The position numbers and the translations under genes are program-made. A DNA stretch of 64,000 nt, from contig NZ_LR701573.1 in the NCBI RefSeq assembly GCF_902498805.1, positions 248,001 to 312,000 on the forward strand. Direction: 5' to 3'. Under the pieces are notes generated by a model that worked only from the letters and a program-made list of their open reading frames with translations, made no database searches and was not told the DNA's origin. How positions within the stretch are numbered: the first letter of the stretch is position 1; every line of letters starts with the position of its first letter. Positions 42,245 through 51,845 of the stretch are shown one piece after another. The stretch is from Imperialibacter sp. EC-SDR9. Lineage in GTDB: Bacteria; Bacteroidota; Bacteroidia; Cytophagales; Cyclobacteriaceae.

Positions 42245-42987
42245 CAGGCAGATGGAATGTAGTTTTCGCTGAAGGCATCAGGATCGAGAAAAAGCTGGCA
42301 ACCCTCGTGCTTTCTCAGGATAGAAGCAGGGCACGTGGTGGCAATGGGGCCATGAAGGGTAGCTGCAACGGCCGCTTTTTTGTTTTTACCGGGCACGACG
42401 CAAAACAAATTCTTTCCAGCCATCAGTGTGGGAATAGTAAGCGTAAGTGCATGCGTAGGCACGGCGCCGAAAGATGGAAAGCAACCATCATTGACCTGCT
42501 GCTGACGACAGGGAACATCCAACTCTACCACCTTCACTGTTTCAGGGTCGTTAAAATCCGCAACAGGTGGGTCGTTGAAGGCAATGTGGCCGTTTTCTCC
42601 TATGCCCAGACAGATGATGTCGATAGGCTTTTCGGTCAAAAGCTGAGCGTATCTTTCAACTTCGTTGTCCCCGCCGTTTCCGTCGAGGAGGTTGATTTGC
42701 TTTAAAGGGACATGATCAAACAAATGATTGCTCAGGTAGTAGCCAAAAGACTGCTGCGATCCGGCAGGCAACCCGATGTATTCATCCATATGGAAAGCCA
42801 CTATCTTTTGCCATGGAATGAATTCACTCTCTTTCAGAAAGTTCAGCACCTCATTTTGTGAAGGAGCAGCGGCAAATATCATCCGGACTTCGCCTTGTTT
42901 TTTTAACAGGTTTAGTATCTCTTGTTCTACTGCCTTCCCCGCAGCAACCCCCATCTCCCTTCTATCTTTGCATACTTTAACCTTCAT
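42244..42987 (-). CDS. nagB: Glucosamine-6-phosphate deaminase
   Basis: 247 residues with IFAAAPSQNEVLNFL (phosphate loop), VAFHMDEYIGLP (catalytic Asp), FGYYLSNHLFDHVPL, and CLGIGENGHIAFNDPP with the ring-opening His and its acidic partner. NagB turns glucosamine-6-P into fructose-6-P and ammonia. It overlaps the symporter gene by 11 bases and nagA by one, so the three are co-translated. The AAPSQ loop differs slightly from the more common ATGSTP seen in E. coli, as in divergent Bacteroidota homologues. Confidence 0.88.
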   Translation of the reverse strand: MKVKVCKDRREMGVAAGKAVEQEILNLLKKQGEVRMIFAAAPSQNEVLNFLKESEFIPWQKIVAFHMDEYIGLPAGSQQSFGYYLSNHLFDHVPLKQINLLDGNGGDNEVERYAQLLTEKPIDIICLGIGENGHIAFNDPPVADFNDPETVKVVELDVPCRQQQVNDGCFPSFGAVPTHALTLTIPTLMAGKNLFCVVPGKNKKAAVAATLHGPIATTCPASILRKHEGCQLFLDPDAFSENYIPSA

Positions 42988-44449
42988 GCTCCAATGATTT
43001 TAGCAGACCGCTTACGGCTTCGGAAACCGGTTTGCTCCGGTTCAGCAGCCCGAGGCCGATAAACACGAATAAAGATACAATCAATGGCAAGGCCACAGCA
43101 AGTGCCAGGCTGGTAATTTCAATGTTCTTGGTGACAATGAAAGTGACAAAGCCCGCCGCAATCGAGCCAATCGCAGCCATTGGCCCGCAGTGCCTGAACA
43201 CAGGCAACATGCCAAACAGCATCGGCACGGCAATAGGGCCAACCAAGGCGCCAAACCAGGTGACAATAAGCCCAAACACGCCACCGAACCGCTCGTTTTG
43301 GGAGGCCACCACGAGCGTCATCAGCGTAAAGATGAAGGTGGTGGCTCTGGCTACCACCAGAGAAGCTCGCTTTTCTTTCAACCGCTTTGAGAGCACAGGC
43401 AGTATGTCTCTGGTGAGCACCGCCGAGATGGTATTGATGTCGGAGGAAGTCATCGTCATTGTATTGGCAAAGAGAGACGCCACCACCAGGCCTACCAAGC
43501 CGGCGGGCAGGAGCTTTAACGTCAGCAGTCCGTACGATTGGCTAGGATCCTGTAGTCCTGGCAAAATAAGAGGTGCTGCCCACATTGGGAGGAACAAAAT
43601 CAAAGGCCAGATCAGGTACAAGGTGCCGGAGAGGTAGGCCGCTCTTTTGGCCTGGGTTTCATCAGGAGACGAGATGTAGCGGGTGGCGAGGTTCCAGGTG
43701 CCGCCGTTGTAGCTGAGGAAATTGATACAAAGAAACGCCAGTGCAAAGCCAACAGTATATGGACTGTTGAAAGGCTCACTGTTGCCTTCTGGCAGGTCGC
43801 TCCAAAAGGTGAGGATCTCACTCCATCCGCCCAGGTGTCGAACAACCATGACCAGCATGATGAGGCCAGCTAAAATTTGGACAATAAACTGAGCAAAGTC
43901 TGTAATAATTACTGCCCATAGGCCGCCGAAGGTCACGTATACCAGAGAAACACCTCCGGAAATAAGAATGCCATAAATAAGTGGAAGTCCTGTAAATACG
44001 TTGAGCAACACAGCTATGGCAGTCCATTTGGCACCCACATCAAAAAGTTTCAGCAGTACCCCACTCCATGCCATGATTTGTTGGGTGAGGAGGTTGTAGC
44101 GAACAGTGAGGTATTCCAGCGGCGACTGTATCTGTAGACGCTTTCGCAGCCGCACCCAGAGGACGGGAAATAGCCTGGCACTTAGAAGGACGGTAATGCC
44201 GATTGTGAATGCCCACCACACATAAATAGAGAACCCATGCGTGTAGGCAAGACTGGCGTATGCTACGAATACGGCTCCACTGTAGCCCGAAACATGATGC
44301 GAAATGCCCGACAGCCACCAGGGCAGCTGGCCACTGGCCACAAAGTAGTCTTCGGCTGTTTTGTTCCTGGCCATCGACCACAGGCCAATGACCAACATAA
44401 GCACGAAGAATAGGCCGATTACGATAAAGTCAGGAGTACTTAGTTGCAA
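42977..44449 (-). CDS. Sodium:solute symporter (SSS family), probable amino-sugar or sugar importer
   Basis: 490 residues with about 13-14 membrane helices. It begins TPDFIVIGLFFVLMLVIGLW and has the SSS pattern: DYFVASGQLPWWLSGISHHV, SPLEYLTVRYN, GGLWAVIITDFAQFIVQI and SSDINTISAVLTRDILP. The family uses the Na+ gradient to import sugars, amino acids or vitamins; nagB and nagA directly after it suggest N-acetylglucosamine, another amino sugar or a peptidoglycan fragment. It lies 36 bases after the Gfo/Idh gene in the same direction. Inner membrane. Confidence 0.87.
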   Translation of the reverse strand: MQLSTPDFIVIGLFFVLMLVIGLWSMARNKTAEDYFVASGQLPWWLSGISHHVSGYSGAVFVAYASLAYTHGFSIYVWWAFTIGITVLLSARLFPVLWVRLRKRLQIQSPLEYLTVRYNLLTQQIMAWSGVLLKLFDVGAKWTAIAVLLNVFTGLPLIYGILISGGVSLVYVTFGGLWAVIITDFAQFIVQILAGLIMLVMVVRHLGGWSEILTFWSDLPEGNSEPFNSPYTVGFALAFLCINFLSYNGGTWNLATRYISSPDETQAKRAAYLSGTLYLIWPLILFLPMWAAPLILPGLQDPSQSYGLLTLKLLPAGLVGLVVASLFANTMTMTSSDINTISAVLTRDILPVLSKRLKEKRASLVVARATTFIFTLMTLVVASQNERFGGVFGLIVTWFGALVGPIAVPMLFGMLPVFRHCGPMAAIGSIAAGFVTFIVTKNIEITSLALAVALPLIVSLFVFIGLGLLNRSKPVSEAVSGLLKSLEHEG

Positions 44450-44485
44450 GGTAGGAGTGGTTAGGGTGAAAAAATTCTGTTGTCG

Positions 44486-45505
44486 TCAACCTCTCGCTTT
44501 GTTCATTACTTCCGCCAGTGTCACCTTGCTGCCACCACGTCGTTTGCTCTCATCGGCAGCTTCCATAAAGGCGTATATCTCCAGGGTTTCGTCCGGACTA
44601 ACCGGTGCTTTCCCTGTTTTGAAGAACTTGATGACTTCCACCAGCAGGGGCCGGTAGCCATCGTAGGGCCCAACTGGGGCAATACCATTCTCGCCGAAGA
44701 CAGTACCTCCATAACCTGTTTTCTCCTTGCGCATACCCCTGAATGTTCCAATCCGGTTGTCGTTCCATACACCAACCACCATGTCGGTGTCGGGCGTTTG
44801 CGTCCTGGTTACTTCTTTGCAGCCCGCTCCCATCACAGTAAAAAGCGATTCCACTCCGTGAATGCCATACCAGAAAAAGTCGGGATGATGAGGCTCCAAA
44901 TGTGCCGGGCTGTAAGTGTCTGCACCTTGTACCTTGCCCACGAGCTTTCCTTCTCTGGCCTCATTGGCGTCCTTCATATAGCGAAGTGAGGAGGCTGAGA
45001 AGATGGGGACTCCGGCTGCTGCCGCTTCTTTGTAAATGGTGATGCAATCTTTAAGCGAGGCTGCCACTGGCTTGTCAACGAACATAGGCTTTTTCGCCTT
45101 GATTACTTGCCTGGCCTGCTCGAGGTGGAGCCTTCCATCATTTGTTTCAAGGAGAATGACGTCGGTTTTTTCGAGCAGCTCTTTGATGGAGCTGGTGATT
45201 TCTACCCCCAGCTTTTTCACATCTTCAATGTATCCTGGAATGCGGCTCACACTCGATTCTATATCGGCGCTGCCATGGGGGTAAGCTGCCACTACCCGGT
45301 AACCAGCCAGGTCAGCAGCCACCTCGGGGTCGTTGAGCAATTTGGTGAAGGCCACACTGTGGGAGGTGTCGAGGCCAATGATGCCGACCCGCACTGGTTT
45401 TGCCTGGAACAAGCTTCGAGCAGAAGCCTCATTGGCCAGAATGCCAAAACCAACGCCCGCCACGGCCGATTTCTTTAAAAATGCTCTTCTATTGAAGGGT
45501 GTCAT
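44486..45505 (-). CDS. Tat-exported Gfo/Idh/MocA family oxidoreductase
   Basis: I start at the ATG giving MTPFNRRAFLKKSAVAGVGF, a twin-arginine signal; the frame extends 66 bases further without one. The Rossmann part starts VRVGIIGLDTSHSVAFTKLL, with LLETNDGRLH and the catalytic-lysine motif FVDKPVAASLKD. The C-terminal sheet has GIHGVESLFTVMG. The usual GxGxxG is altered to GLDTSH, so cofactor binding may differ. Exported members of this family act on glycosides and sugar derivatives with a tightly held NAD(P). It forms a pair with the next Gfo/Idh gene upstream (23-base gap), within the sugar operon. Confidence 0.82.
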   Translation of the reverse strand: MTPFNRRAFLKKSAVAGVGFGILANEASARSLFQAKPVRVGIIGLDTSHSVAFTKLLNDPEVAADLAGYRVVAAYPHGSADIESSVSRIPGYIEDVKKLGVEITSSIKELLEKTDVILLETNDGRLHLEQARQVIKAKKPMFVDKPVAASLKDCITIYKEAAAAGVPIFSASSLRYMKDANEAREGKLVGKVQGADTYSPAHLEPHHPDFFWYGIHGVESLFTVMGAGCKEVTRTQTPDTDMVVGVWNDNRIGTFRGMRKEKTGYGGTVFGENGIAPVGPYDGYRPLLVEVIKFFKTGKAPVSPDETLEIYAFMEAADESKRRGGSKVTLAEVMNKARG

Positions 45506-45528
45506 AAAAAGGAAGTCTTTTTTGAAAG

Positions 45529-46863
45529 TTAAACTTTTGGTTCCCAGCCCGGCTCGTAGCTGCGTTTCCACAGGGCCATGGCTTCATCGTCGCCGATAAC
45601 ATTTCCGTTATCAGGATTACAATTCAGTGACCGTCCCACCCTTTGGGAAATATTTCCAAGGTGGCAGAGTAACACGCTTTTTCTGGAGTCTTTGTAATCT
45701 GAGACCGGCGTTTTTCCTTCCTTGATGGATTTGTAGAAGTCAGCAATATGATCTGCATCGAGGTCGAAGCCGGGGCCTGTGGCATCCAATGGTTTGCCTG
45801 TATTTTCGGCACTTGCTTTCTTTACGAGCTTGTCCTGATTGTCATACACCACATAGCTGTTGCCGTCAATCACCAGCGTACCATTTTCTCCATGGAAGGA
45901 AACACCGGTGGAGGCACCTTCGAGCCGGTGGCCGTTGCAGCTTCTCCCTTCCCAGGAGATGGTTTTGTTGCCGGCGAAGTCCCACAGCGTCATTTGCGTG
46001 TCCGGCGTTTGCCAGTCGTCTTTGTAGGCATACCGGCCGCCCTGCGAGCTAACCTTGGTCGGAAATTCTACGCCAAGGCCCAGGCGGCACAAATCGACAA
46101 AGTGGGTGCCATTGTTCAGCAACTCCCCGGTGCCCCAGTGCCAGAACCAGTGCCAGTTGTAGTGAATGAGGTTGTCTTTATAGGGCATTCGTGGCGCCGG
46201 GCCCTGCCACATGTCGAAGTCGAGGCCAGCAGGAACAGGCACCGTCTTTCCGTAGCCAATAGAAGCACGTGTATTGGCATACCAACCTTTGGCCAGGTAC
46301 ACATTGCCAATGATGCCGTTTTTCAGTTCTCCAAGAGCCTCAGCCACAAAAGGCCAGGATCGGCGCTGGTTGCCCATTTTCACAACCTTGCCATATTTTA
46401 TGGAGGCCGAGGCGACCATTTCGCCCTCATAGGGGTTGTGGCTTCCGGGCTTTTCTACGTATACATTTTTCCCAGCATTTAGTGCCAGTAGTGAGGCGGG
46501 CGCATGCCAATGGTCGGGTGCGGCGATTACCAGCGCATCAACACCTTTGTCTTCGAGCACCTGACGAAAATCTTTGACAGCTTTGGGGGCCTTCTTCTGG
46601 CCAGCATCTGCCACAGCCTTCAGCCCATTGGCCAGGGCTTTGTCATCCACATCGCAGATGTAAGCGACTTCTATCCCTGGTGTTTTGGTGAAGCCCGTCG
46701 CAAGTGCAGAGCCCCGTGAGTTGACACCCATAATGCCAACCACAAGCTTGTCGCTGGCGGGTGTACTAAAGGCTTTGTAGCCGTGACTGCCCAGCAGACC
46801 AATGCCAACGCTGGCGGCGGTCGTTTTTTTCAGGAAGTCTCTTCTGTTCTGATTTGCTGACAT
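45529..46863 (-). CDS. Tat-exported Gfo/Idh/MocA family oxidoreductase
   Basis: 444 residues. The Tat signal reads NRRDFLKKTTAASVGIGLLG. The Rossmann fold has LVVGIMGVNSRGSALATGF, VIAAPDHWHAPASLLALNAG and the lysine motif YVEKPGSHNPYEGE. The C-terminal part contains HYNWHWFWHWGTGELLNNGT and HFVDLCRLGLG, typical of the exported Bacteroidota subgroup with a C-terminal GFO_IDH_MocA extension. Members of the family act on glycosides, including GalNAc and related sugars, using bound NAD. The operon context suggests it prepares a sugar for uptake, but the substrate is unknown. It sits 92 bases after the MFS gene. Confidence 0.87.
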   Translation of the reverse strand: MSANQNRRDFLKKTTAASVGIGLLGSHGYKAFSTPASDKLVVGIMGVNSRGSALATGFTKTPGIEVAYICDVDDKALANGLKAVADAGQKKAPKAVKDFRQVLEDKGVDALVIAAPDHWHAPASLLALNAGKNVYVEKPGSHNPYEGEMVASASIKYGKVVKMGNQRRSWPFVAEALGELKNGIIGNVYLAKGWYANTRASIGYGKTVPVPAGLDFDMWQGPAPRMPYKDNLIHYNWHWFWHWGTGELLNNGTHFVDLCRLGLGVEFPTKVSSQGGRYAYKDDWQTPDTQMTLWDFAGNKTISWEGRSCNGHRLEGASTGVSFHGENGTLVIDGNSYVVYDNQDKLVKKASAENTGKPLDATGPGFDLDADHIADFYKSIKEGKTPVSDYKDSRKSVLLCHLGNISQRVGRSLNCNPDNGNVIGDDEAMALWKRSYEPGWEPKV

Positions 46864-46954
46864 AACATTGTAGTATTAGTAGATGTCAACAATATACTGA
46901 AAAGGTTATCCAAAGTCATGGCCGTTTATCAAGCAATTGGCCATGCAAAGTAGG

Positions 46955-48370
46955 CTAGGTGGCCTTTTGCTTTACCTCATAGCCTTTCCATCCGTAGTAG
47001 AACAGGTAGATGTAGCAAACCACGGGCAGCAGGAAGGACATTTGTATACCAAAAGTGTCTGCTAGTATTCCTTGTAAGGGAGGAATAAGGGCTCCGCCCA
47101 GTATTGCCATCACCAGCAGAGAAGATCCCTGGCTGGTGTATCGGCCTAAGTCTTTAATGGCCAGGGTGAAAATGTTGGACCACATAATTGAATTGAAAAG
47201 TCCTATGAAAAGCAGTGCCCACATAGATATAGCTCCATTCATGAACACAGCAACCAGCAGCAACACAATGGCCGCCAGCGAAAAGGCTGCCAGCACTTTG
47301 TTAGGATGTGCACCAAAGATCATAAAGATGACATAGTTCAGAGCCAGACCAATTAAATAGGGCAGTGAATCCATGAAATCCACCCCAGCAATAAGTGAAA
47401 CGATGGCATAGCCAGCCACGCCCAAAGCAAACATACCCGCTAGCTTCTTACCTGCGGTAGACTTGTCGCTCATCATGATGGCGCCCATAAAGCGACCGAT
47501 CATAGCTCCACCCCAATAGAAGGAAAGCAATTTACTGGCGGCTCCTTCCTCCAGTCCTGTGATGTTTTCAAGCCCCATAAAATTGATGAGCAGACTACCA
47601 ATAGCTACCTCAGCACCCACGTAGGCAAAAATCGCAAAGATGCCTCCCCGAAGATGACTAAAACCAAGCACTTTGGCTCCTTTTTCGATTACGTCCTCAT
47701 TGGCAAACTTGGGAAGTTTGATAAAGAAGATGACTACAGCCAGGAGCCAGAAAAGACCGGCCAACACGATGTAAGGAATTTTCACTGCCACTTCACCTGC
47801 AGAGGCATCAGTTACAAAATATTGAAAGATGAAGAAGCCTCCAATGACCGGCGCAATGGTTGTTCCGAATGAGTTGAACCCTTGCGCCAGATTAAGGCGG
47901 CTACTTGCGGACTCTGGTCTGCCAAGCAAGGCGACATATGGGTTGGCGGCAATTTGCAGCATGGTGAGGCCAAGTCCCAGGCAAAATAAGGCGCCGAGGA
48001 ATAAGCCGTATTGCAGGAAGATGGCTGCCGGGTAGAAAAGGAAACAGCCAGCACCCGCCACAACAAGCCCGATGATAATCCCATTCTTATAGCCAATGCG
48101 GTTGATTGGGTCACCAAATCGCACCGAAAACAGAAAGTAAAACAAGGCTCCGAGAAAATAGGCGCCAAAGAAGGCAAATTGCACAAGTGTTGCCTGGAAG
48201 ATGGTGAGTGTGAATACCCCCCGCAGATAGGGAATCAGGATATCATTGAGACAGGTAATGAAACCCCACATAAAGAACAGTGAGAACAGCGAGATTTGAG
48301 CCTGTATCTGGCCGCCGGAGGGTGCTCCCTGAGATGTGCCTGAAGTAGAATTTACGGAGATTGAAGCCAC
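46955..48370 (-). CDS. FucP/GluP-type sugar MFS transporter
   Basis: 471 residues with 12 membrane helices. After an Ser/Gly-rich cytoplasmic start comes FSLFFMWGFITCLNDILIPY, close to the FucP/NagP/GluP signature (FFxWGFxTxLNDxLIP), then GLGLTMLQIAANPYVALLG and the RLNLAQGFNSFGTTIAP motif. This branch imports fucose, glucose, galactose or N-acetylglucosamine with protons. As first gene of the operon MFS-Gfo/Idh-Gfo/Idh-SSS-nagB-nagA it may bring in N-acetylglucosamine, but no GlcNAc kinase gene is nearby. No consensus promoter was found in the 190 bases upstream. Confidence 0.88.
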   Translation of the reverse strand: MASISVNSTSGTSQGAPSGGQIQAQISLFSLFFMWGFITCLNDILIPYLRGVFTLTIFQATLVQFAFFGAYFLGALFYFLFSVRFGDPINRIGYKNGIIIGLVVAGAGCFLFYPAAIFLQYGLFLGALFCLGLGLTMLQIAANPYVALLGRPESASSRLNLAQGFNSFGTTIAPVIGGFFIFQYFVTDASAGEVAVKIPYIVLAGLFWLLAVVIFFIKLPKFANEDVIEKGAKVLGFSHLRGGIFAIFAYVGAEVAIGSLLINFMGLENITGLEEGAASKLLSFYWGGAMIGRFMGAIMMSDKSTAGKKLAGMFALGVAGYAIVSLIAGVDFMDSLPYLIGLALNYVIFMIFGAHPNKVLAAFSLAAIVLLLVAVFMNGAISMWALLFIGLFNSIMWSNIFTLAIKDLGRYTSQGSSLLVMAILGGALIPPLQGILADTFGIQMSFLLPVVCYIYLFYYGWKGYEVKQKAT

Positions 48371-48561
48371 TATGGTAGTTTGTTAGGTATTGCAAAAGTG
48401 GGCTAATATACTGTTTTGCTCAGAAGTTTATCTAATGTAGGCGAGCTGAAATTAATCCACGTTATGATAAGACATCATATCGGGGCATTTGTCATTCATT
48501 TACTTTTAAAATTGATATTTTTTGGATAAATTATACAATCCATTCATCACCTTGAACCATC

Positions 48562-51153
48562 TTGATCCGATCTAAATACCTTGCTGTTGTAGGTCTACTT
48601 GTACAAAGTTTCATTGTCAAGGCTATTGTTGCTCCCAACGATTTGAGAAGGGATTTGACCGAAAAGCTAAGGATTGAAACCGACAATCGAAAGAGGGTCG
48701 ATTTGATGAATGAGATATCATATAGCTACTTTGACTCCAATGACACAATCGCAAACTCCTACGCAGATAGTGCAGCCCGTCTTAGTAGAAAAATAGATTA
48801 TCAGGCAGGTTTAAAGTATGCTGTTCTTTTGCAGGGCATTGGTTTTTATGGCCGGGCTGTTTACGATTCAGCGCTTTTCAAATTCAGTGAATCGCAGAAA
48901 ATTGAGGATGAAGGCAGCCGTGAAATTGACCTCTACGCCTCGGCGCTGATTGGAGAGTGCCTTACAGTATTGGCGAAATATGATTCAGCTGAAATTGCAT
49001 TTGATAAAATGCTGGCGAAAGCGAAAAGCACCAATTCATATTGGCTACCCAGAGCCTACCTTGGGTTTGCCAGGATATCGTTAAGAAAATGGGACAACAA
49101 TAGGGCATTACTTTTCCTCGACAGCGCCAGGTCGTTGATTCCTGATTCCATACAGGACTTCAGAAATATGGAGTTACTGACATTGTATGGCGAGGCCCAA
49201 AACAACCTCCTCAAGTTAGACGAGTCGCATCAGGCGTTTGACCAAATGTGCTCCATTGCTGAATCCTTCAACGACAACTACTTCAGAATTAAGTGTATGC
49301 TTCGGCAAGCGGATTTTTTTTATGACAGAGGGAATTATCCAGAGGCGCTTGAGAATATCAGGGATGCATTGGAAATCACCAAGGTTTACAACTACCCAGC
49401 ACAGCAGGTGCAAATTTTGTATCAGGCTGGGTTGATCTATTTTCAGTTAACGGATTTTGATCTTGCACTTGACTATTATTTTAAGGCCCTCAGCCTCAGT
49501 GAGTCAATTGGTTTGGATGCCGAGACAGCCAATATCCTGATCGAAATCGCATGGGTGTTCAAGGAAGAGCGAAAGCTGGATTTGGCGCTTGATTTTGCAG
49601 AACGCTCGATGGAGATAAATGAAAGAATTGGCAGCAAATACGGCGTTGCCTATGTTCATAACACGCAGGGGCTTATTTATTTTCTTCAAAAGAAGTTTCC
49701 GGAAGCCATCGGGCAGTTCAGGCTGGCTTTGGCGCTGCGAAGGGAAATCAATTACGCAAGGGGGATTGTGGCAACTCTTTATAACGAGGCACTTGTGTTT
49801 GAAGAGCTGGGAGAAAACGAAAGGGCGCTGAAGCAACTATTACAAGCGATCGAACTTGTCACTCCGATAAACAATGCTTTGAGTTTCTCCAATTACTATC
49901 AACAAATTGCCAAGCTATTGATAAAAATGGGTCGTTTTGACGAGGCTGAGAATTTTCTTGAAAAGGCGACCATGATGGATGACAGATCAACCTCCAGGTT
50001 GTCGCTAAGAGCCAGTTATCTTTTGTATTCACAGCTGCATGAAGCAAAAGGGGACTTCAAATCGGCTTTAACCTACAGGAAAGAATATGAGATACTTACT
50101 GACAGCATCTTCTCAGACAAAAGTTCGGCGAAGATTGCCGTATTGCAGGCAACGTATAACCTAAAACAGAAAGAAAGCGAGATTGCGGCATTGAAAAATC
50201 AACGGCAAATGCACGAGGATTTGCTGCTCCTGCAAAATGCCGAAATACGAGACCAGAAATTACAGATTTATGTCGCTGTCTTTTTTCTGGCAATCGTCTC
50301 CGTGTTTGTGGCGATAATGATACACTTATATCGAAAGCTGAATCATGTACAAAAGAGCCTGGCGTTGGCCAACAGCCAGCTGAAAGAGGCAAACCTCACG
50401 GTGTTGGAGGCAAACAATACGCTGGAGCGAAAAGTGAATGATCGCACAAGTCAACTCAGGGCAGCTTATGCCGAGTTAGATACTTTTTTCTACAGGTCAT
50501 CACACGACTTTAGAAGGCCACTTACAACGCTGATGGGCCTGGCCGATGTTGCCAAAATTACTGTCAAAGACGAGCAAGCCATCGAATTGTTCAAAATGGT
50601 GAGGGTGACTGCCGAAAACCTGGACAAGATGCTGTATAAGTTGCAGTCGATATCTGACATAGGTGCAATGGAGTTGTCCTATAAAAATGTGATTGTGCGG
50701 GATCTTGTTGAAAATTGCCTCGAAAAACATGCGCAGGAAATAAAGGATTTGTGTGTTGACGTTATCCTAAATGTTCAGGTGGAAGGGCCCATTACCACGT
50801 ATCCTGTACTTGTTTCAATCATTATGGACAATCTCATTGAGAATGCCTTGAATTTCTCCAGCAGATCGGAACCGTATGTAAAAGTCAATGCTTACTTGAA
50901 GGGAGACAGCCTGGTTATTGAAGTTGAAGACAATGGCCATGGAATTCCCGACGACCATAAAATGAACATTTTTGCCATGTACTTCAAAGCGACCGAGAAG
51001 TCAAAAGGGAATGGCCTTGGGCTCTATATCGTTTCGAAGGCTGCTGAGAAGCTATCTGCCACTGTGCACGTAGAAACAGCTTTTGATAAGGGGAGCAGAT
51101 TTATTGTCGAAATTCCAGACTGCGTGGACTCCGAGCAGGCAGTGTCGGCCTAA
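48562..51153 (+). CDS. TPR-repeat sensor histidine kinase
   Basis: 863 residues from a TTG start. A hydrophobic N-terminus (YLAVVGLLVQSFIVKAIV) acts as signal or anchor. About 530 residues of tetratricopeptide repeats follow (YPEALENIRDALEITKVYN, FDLALDYYFKALSLSESIG, FPEAIGQFRLALALRREIN). A coiled coil and one membrane helix lie near 567-590 (VAVFFLAIVSVFVAIMI). The kinase has the phospho-His box RSSHDFRRPLTTLMGL (about 648), N-box NLIENALNFSS, VEDNGHGI and GNGLGLYIVSKAAEKL. No response regulator is adjacent. The periplasmic TPR region probably binds a protein or peptide signal. A terminator follows. Confidence 0.87.
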   Translation: MIRSKYLAVVGLLVQSFIVKAIVAPNDLRRDLTEKLRIETDNRKRVDLMNEISYSYFDSNDTIANSYADSAARLSRKIDYQAGLKYAVLLQGIGFYGRAVYDSALFKFSESQKIEDEGSREIDLYASALIGECLTVLAKYDSAEIAFDKMLAKAKSTNSYWLPRAYLGFARISLRKWDNNRALLFLDSARSLIPDSIQDFRNMELLTLYGEAQNNLLKLDESHQAFDQMCSIAESFNDNYFRIKCMLRQADFFYDRGNYPEALENIRDALEITKVYNYPAQQVQILYQAGLIYFQLTDFDLALDYYFKALSLSESIGLDAETANILIEIAWVFKEERKLDLALDFAERSMEINERIGSKYGVAYVHNTQGLIYFLQKKFPEAIGQFRLALALRREINYARGIVATLYNEALVFEELGENERALKQLLQAIELVTPINNALSFSNYYQQIAKLLIKMGRFDEAENFLEKATMMDDRSTSRLSLRASYLLYSQLHEAKGDFKSALTYRKEYEILTDSIFSDKSSAKIAVLQATYNLKQKESEIAALKNQRQMHEDLLLLQNAEIRDQKLQIYVAVFFLAIVSVFVAIMIHLYRKLNHVQKSLALANSQLKEANLTVLEANNTLERKVNDRTSQLRAAYAELDTFFYRSSHDFRRPLTTLMGLADVAKITVKDEQAIELFKMVRVTAENLDKMLYKLQSISDIGAMELSYKNVIVRDLVENCLEKHAQEIKDLCVDVILNVQVEGPITTYPVLVSIIMDNLIENALNFSSRSEPYVKVNAYLKGDSLVIEVEDNGHGIPDDHKMNIFAMYFKATEKSKGNGLGLYIVSKAAEKLSATVHVETAFDKGSRFIVEIPDCVDSEQAVSA

Positions 51154-51168
51154 ATGATCGGGAAGCCT

Positions 51169-51210
51169 GTGTTGCGTGCCCTGGCCGTCACCGCAACACA
51201 CTACTTTTTT
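51169..51210 (+). terminator. Intrinsic terminator after the TPR histidine kinase
   Basis: GTGTTGCG (51169-51176) pairs with CGCAACAC (51192-51199) around 15 bases, and six T follow at 51205-51210. It lies 16 bases after the stop. Confidence 0.75.
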
Positions 51211-51257
51211 GATCTATAGGCAAATAGTAATTACCTTTCCGCTAAATAACTCGAATA

Positions 51258-51710
51258 ATGTACGAAATACTTCTTTTTGCTCATTCCTGGCTTCGTTGGG
51301 TCACCCTCATTCTTTTTGCTGTTGTGCTCTTTAACTCCCTTGGCGGGATGAATGGAGGCAAGGAATACTTAAAAAAGGACAAGACACTGACGACCTCTTT
51401 GATTGGAACGCTTCACCTTCAGCTGCTGATTGGGTTGCTGCTTTATTTCGTGTATAGCCCTATCACTACTACAGCAATGGAGAATATGAAGATCGCCATG
51501 AAAGTGGGTGCTGTGAGATATTGGGCCGTTGAGCATATCTCGATCATGATAGTGGCCGTGATTGTAGCCCAAATTGGAAGTATCCGAGTGAAGAAAACTT
51601 CGGTTGATAAGAAGAAATTCAAGCTCCAGGCCATATTTTTCGGCATCGCATTGATACTGATTCTTTCTCGAATCCCCTGGTCAGAGTCGGCTCGTCTGTT
51701 CAGGTTTTAG
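51258..51710 (+). CDS. Four-helix membrane protein, possibly cytochrome b-like
   Basis: 150 residues with four predicted membrane helices: about 5-27 (LFAHSWLRWVTLILFAV), 45-66 (LIGTLHLQLLIGLLLYFV), 88-108 (VEHISIMIVAVIVAQIG) and 122-140. Each of the first three contains one buried His (HSW, LHL, EHI), as would suit heme ligation. Bacteroidota homologues with this pattern are often labelled cytochrome b-like, but no biochemical role is known to me. The gene stands alone between two kinase genes. Confidence 0.6.
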   Translation: MYEILLFAHSWLRWVTLILFAVVLFNSLGGMNGGKEYLKKDKTLTTSLIGTLHLQLLIGLLLYFVYSPITTTAMENMKIAMKVGAVRYWAVEHISIMIVAVIVAQIGSIRVKKTSVDKKKFKLQAIFFGIALILILSRIPWSESARLFRF

Positions 51711-51845
51711 CCTGATTCGAGCGCTCACTGCCCATAGTTTCCCTGCTATGTATGATTTATTCCTGAAATTGTGCTGAGGCACATCATTGTGGTGCTGCCT
51801 TTCTGCGCTTACTTTGACTGCATTTGATCAATAAAGGCACAATTG

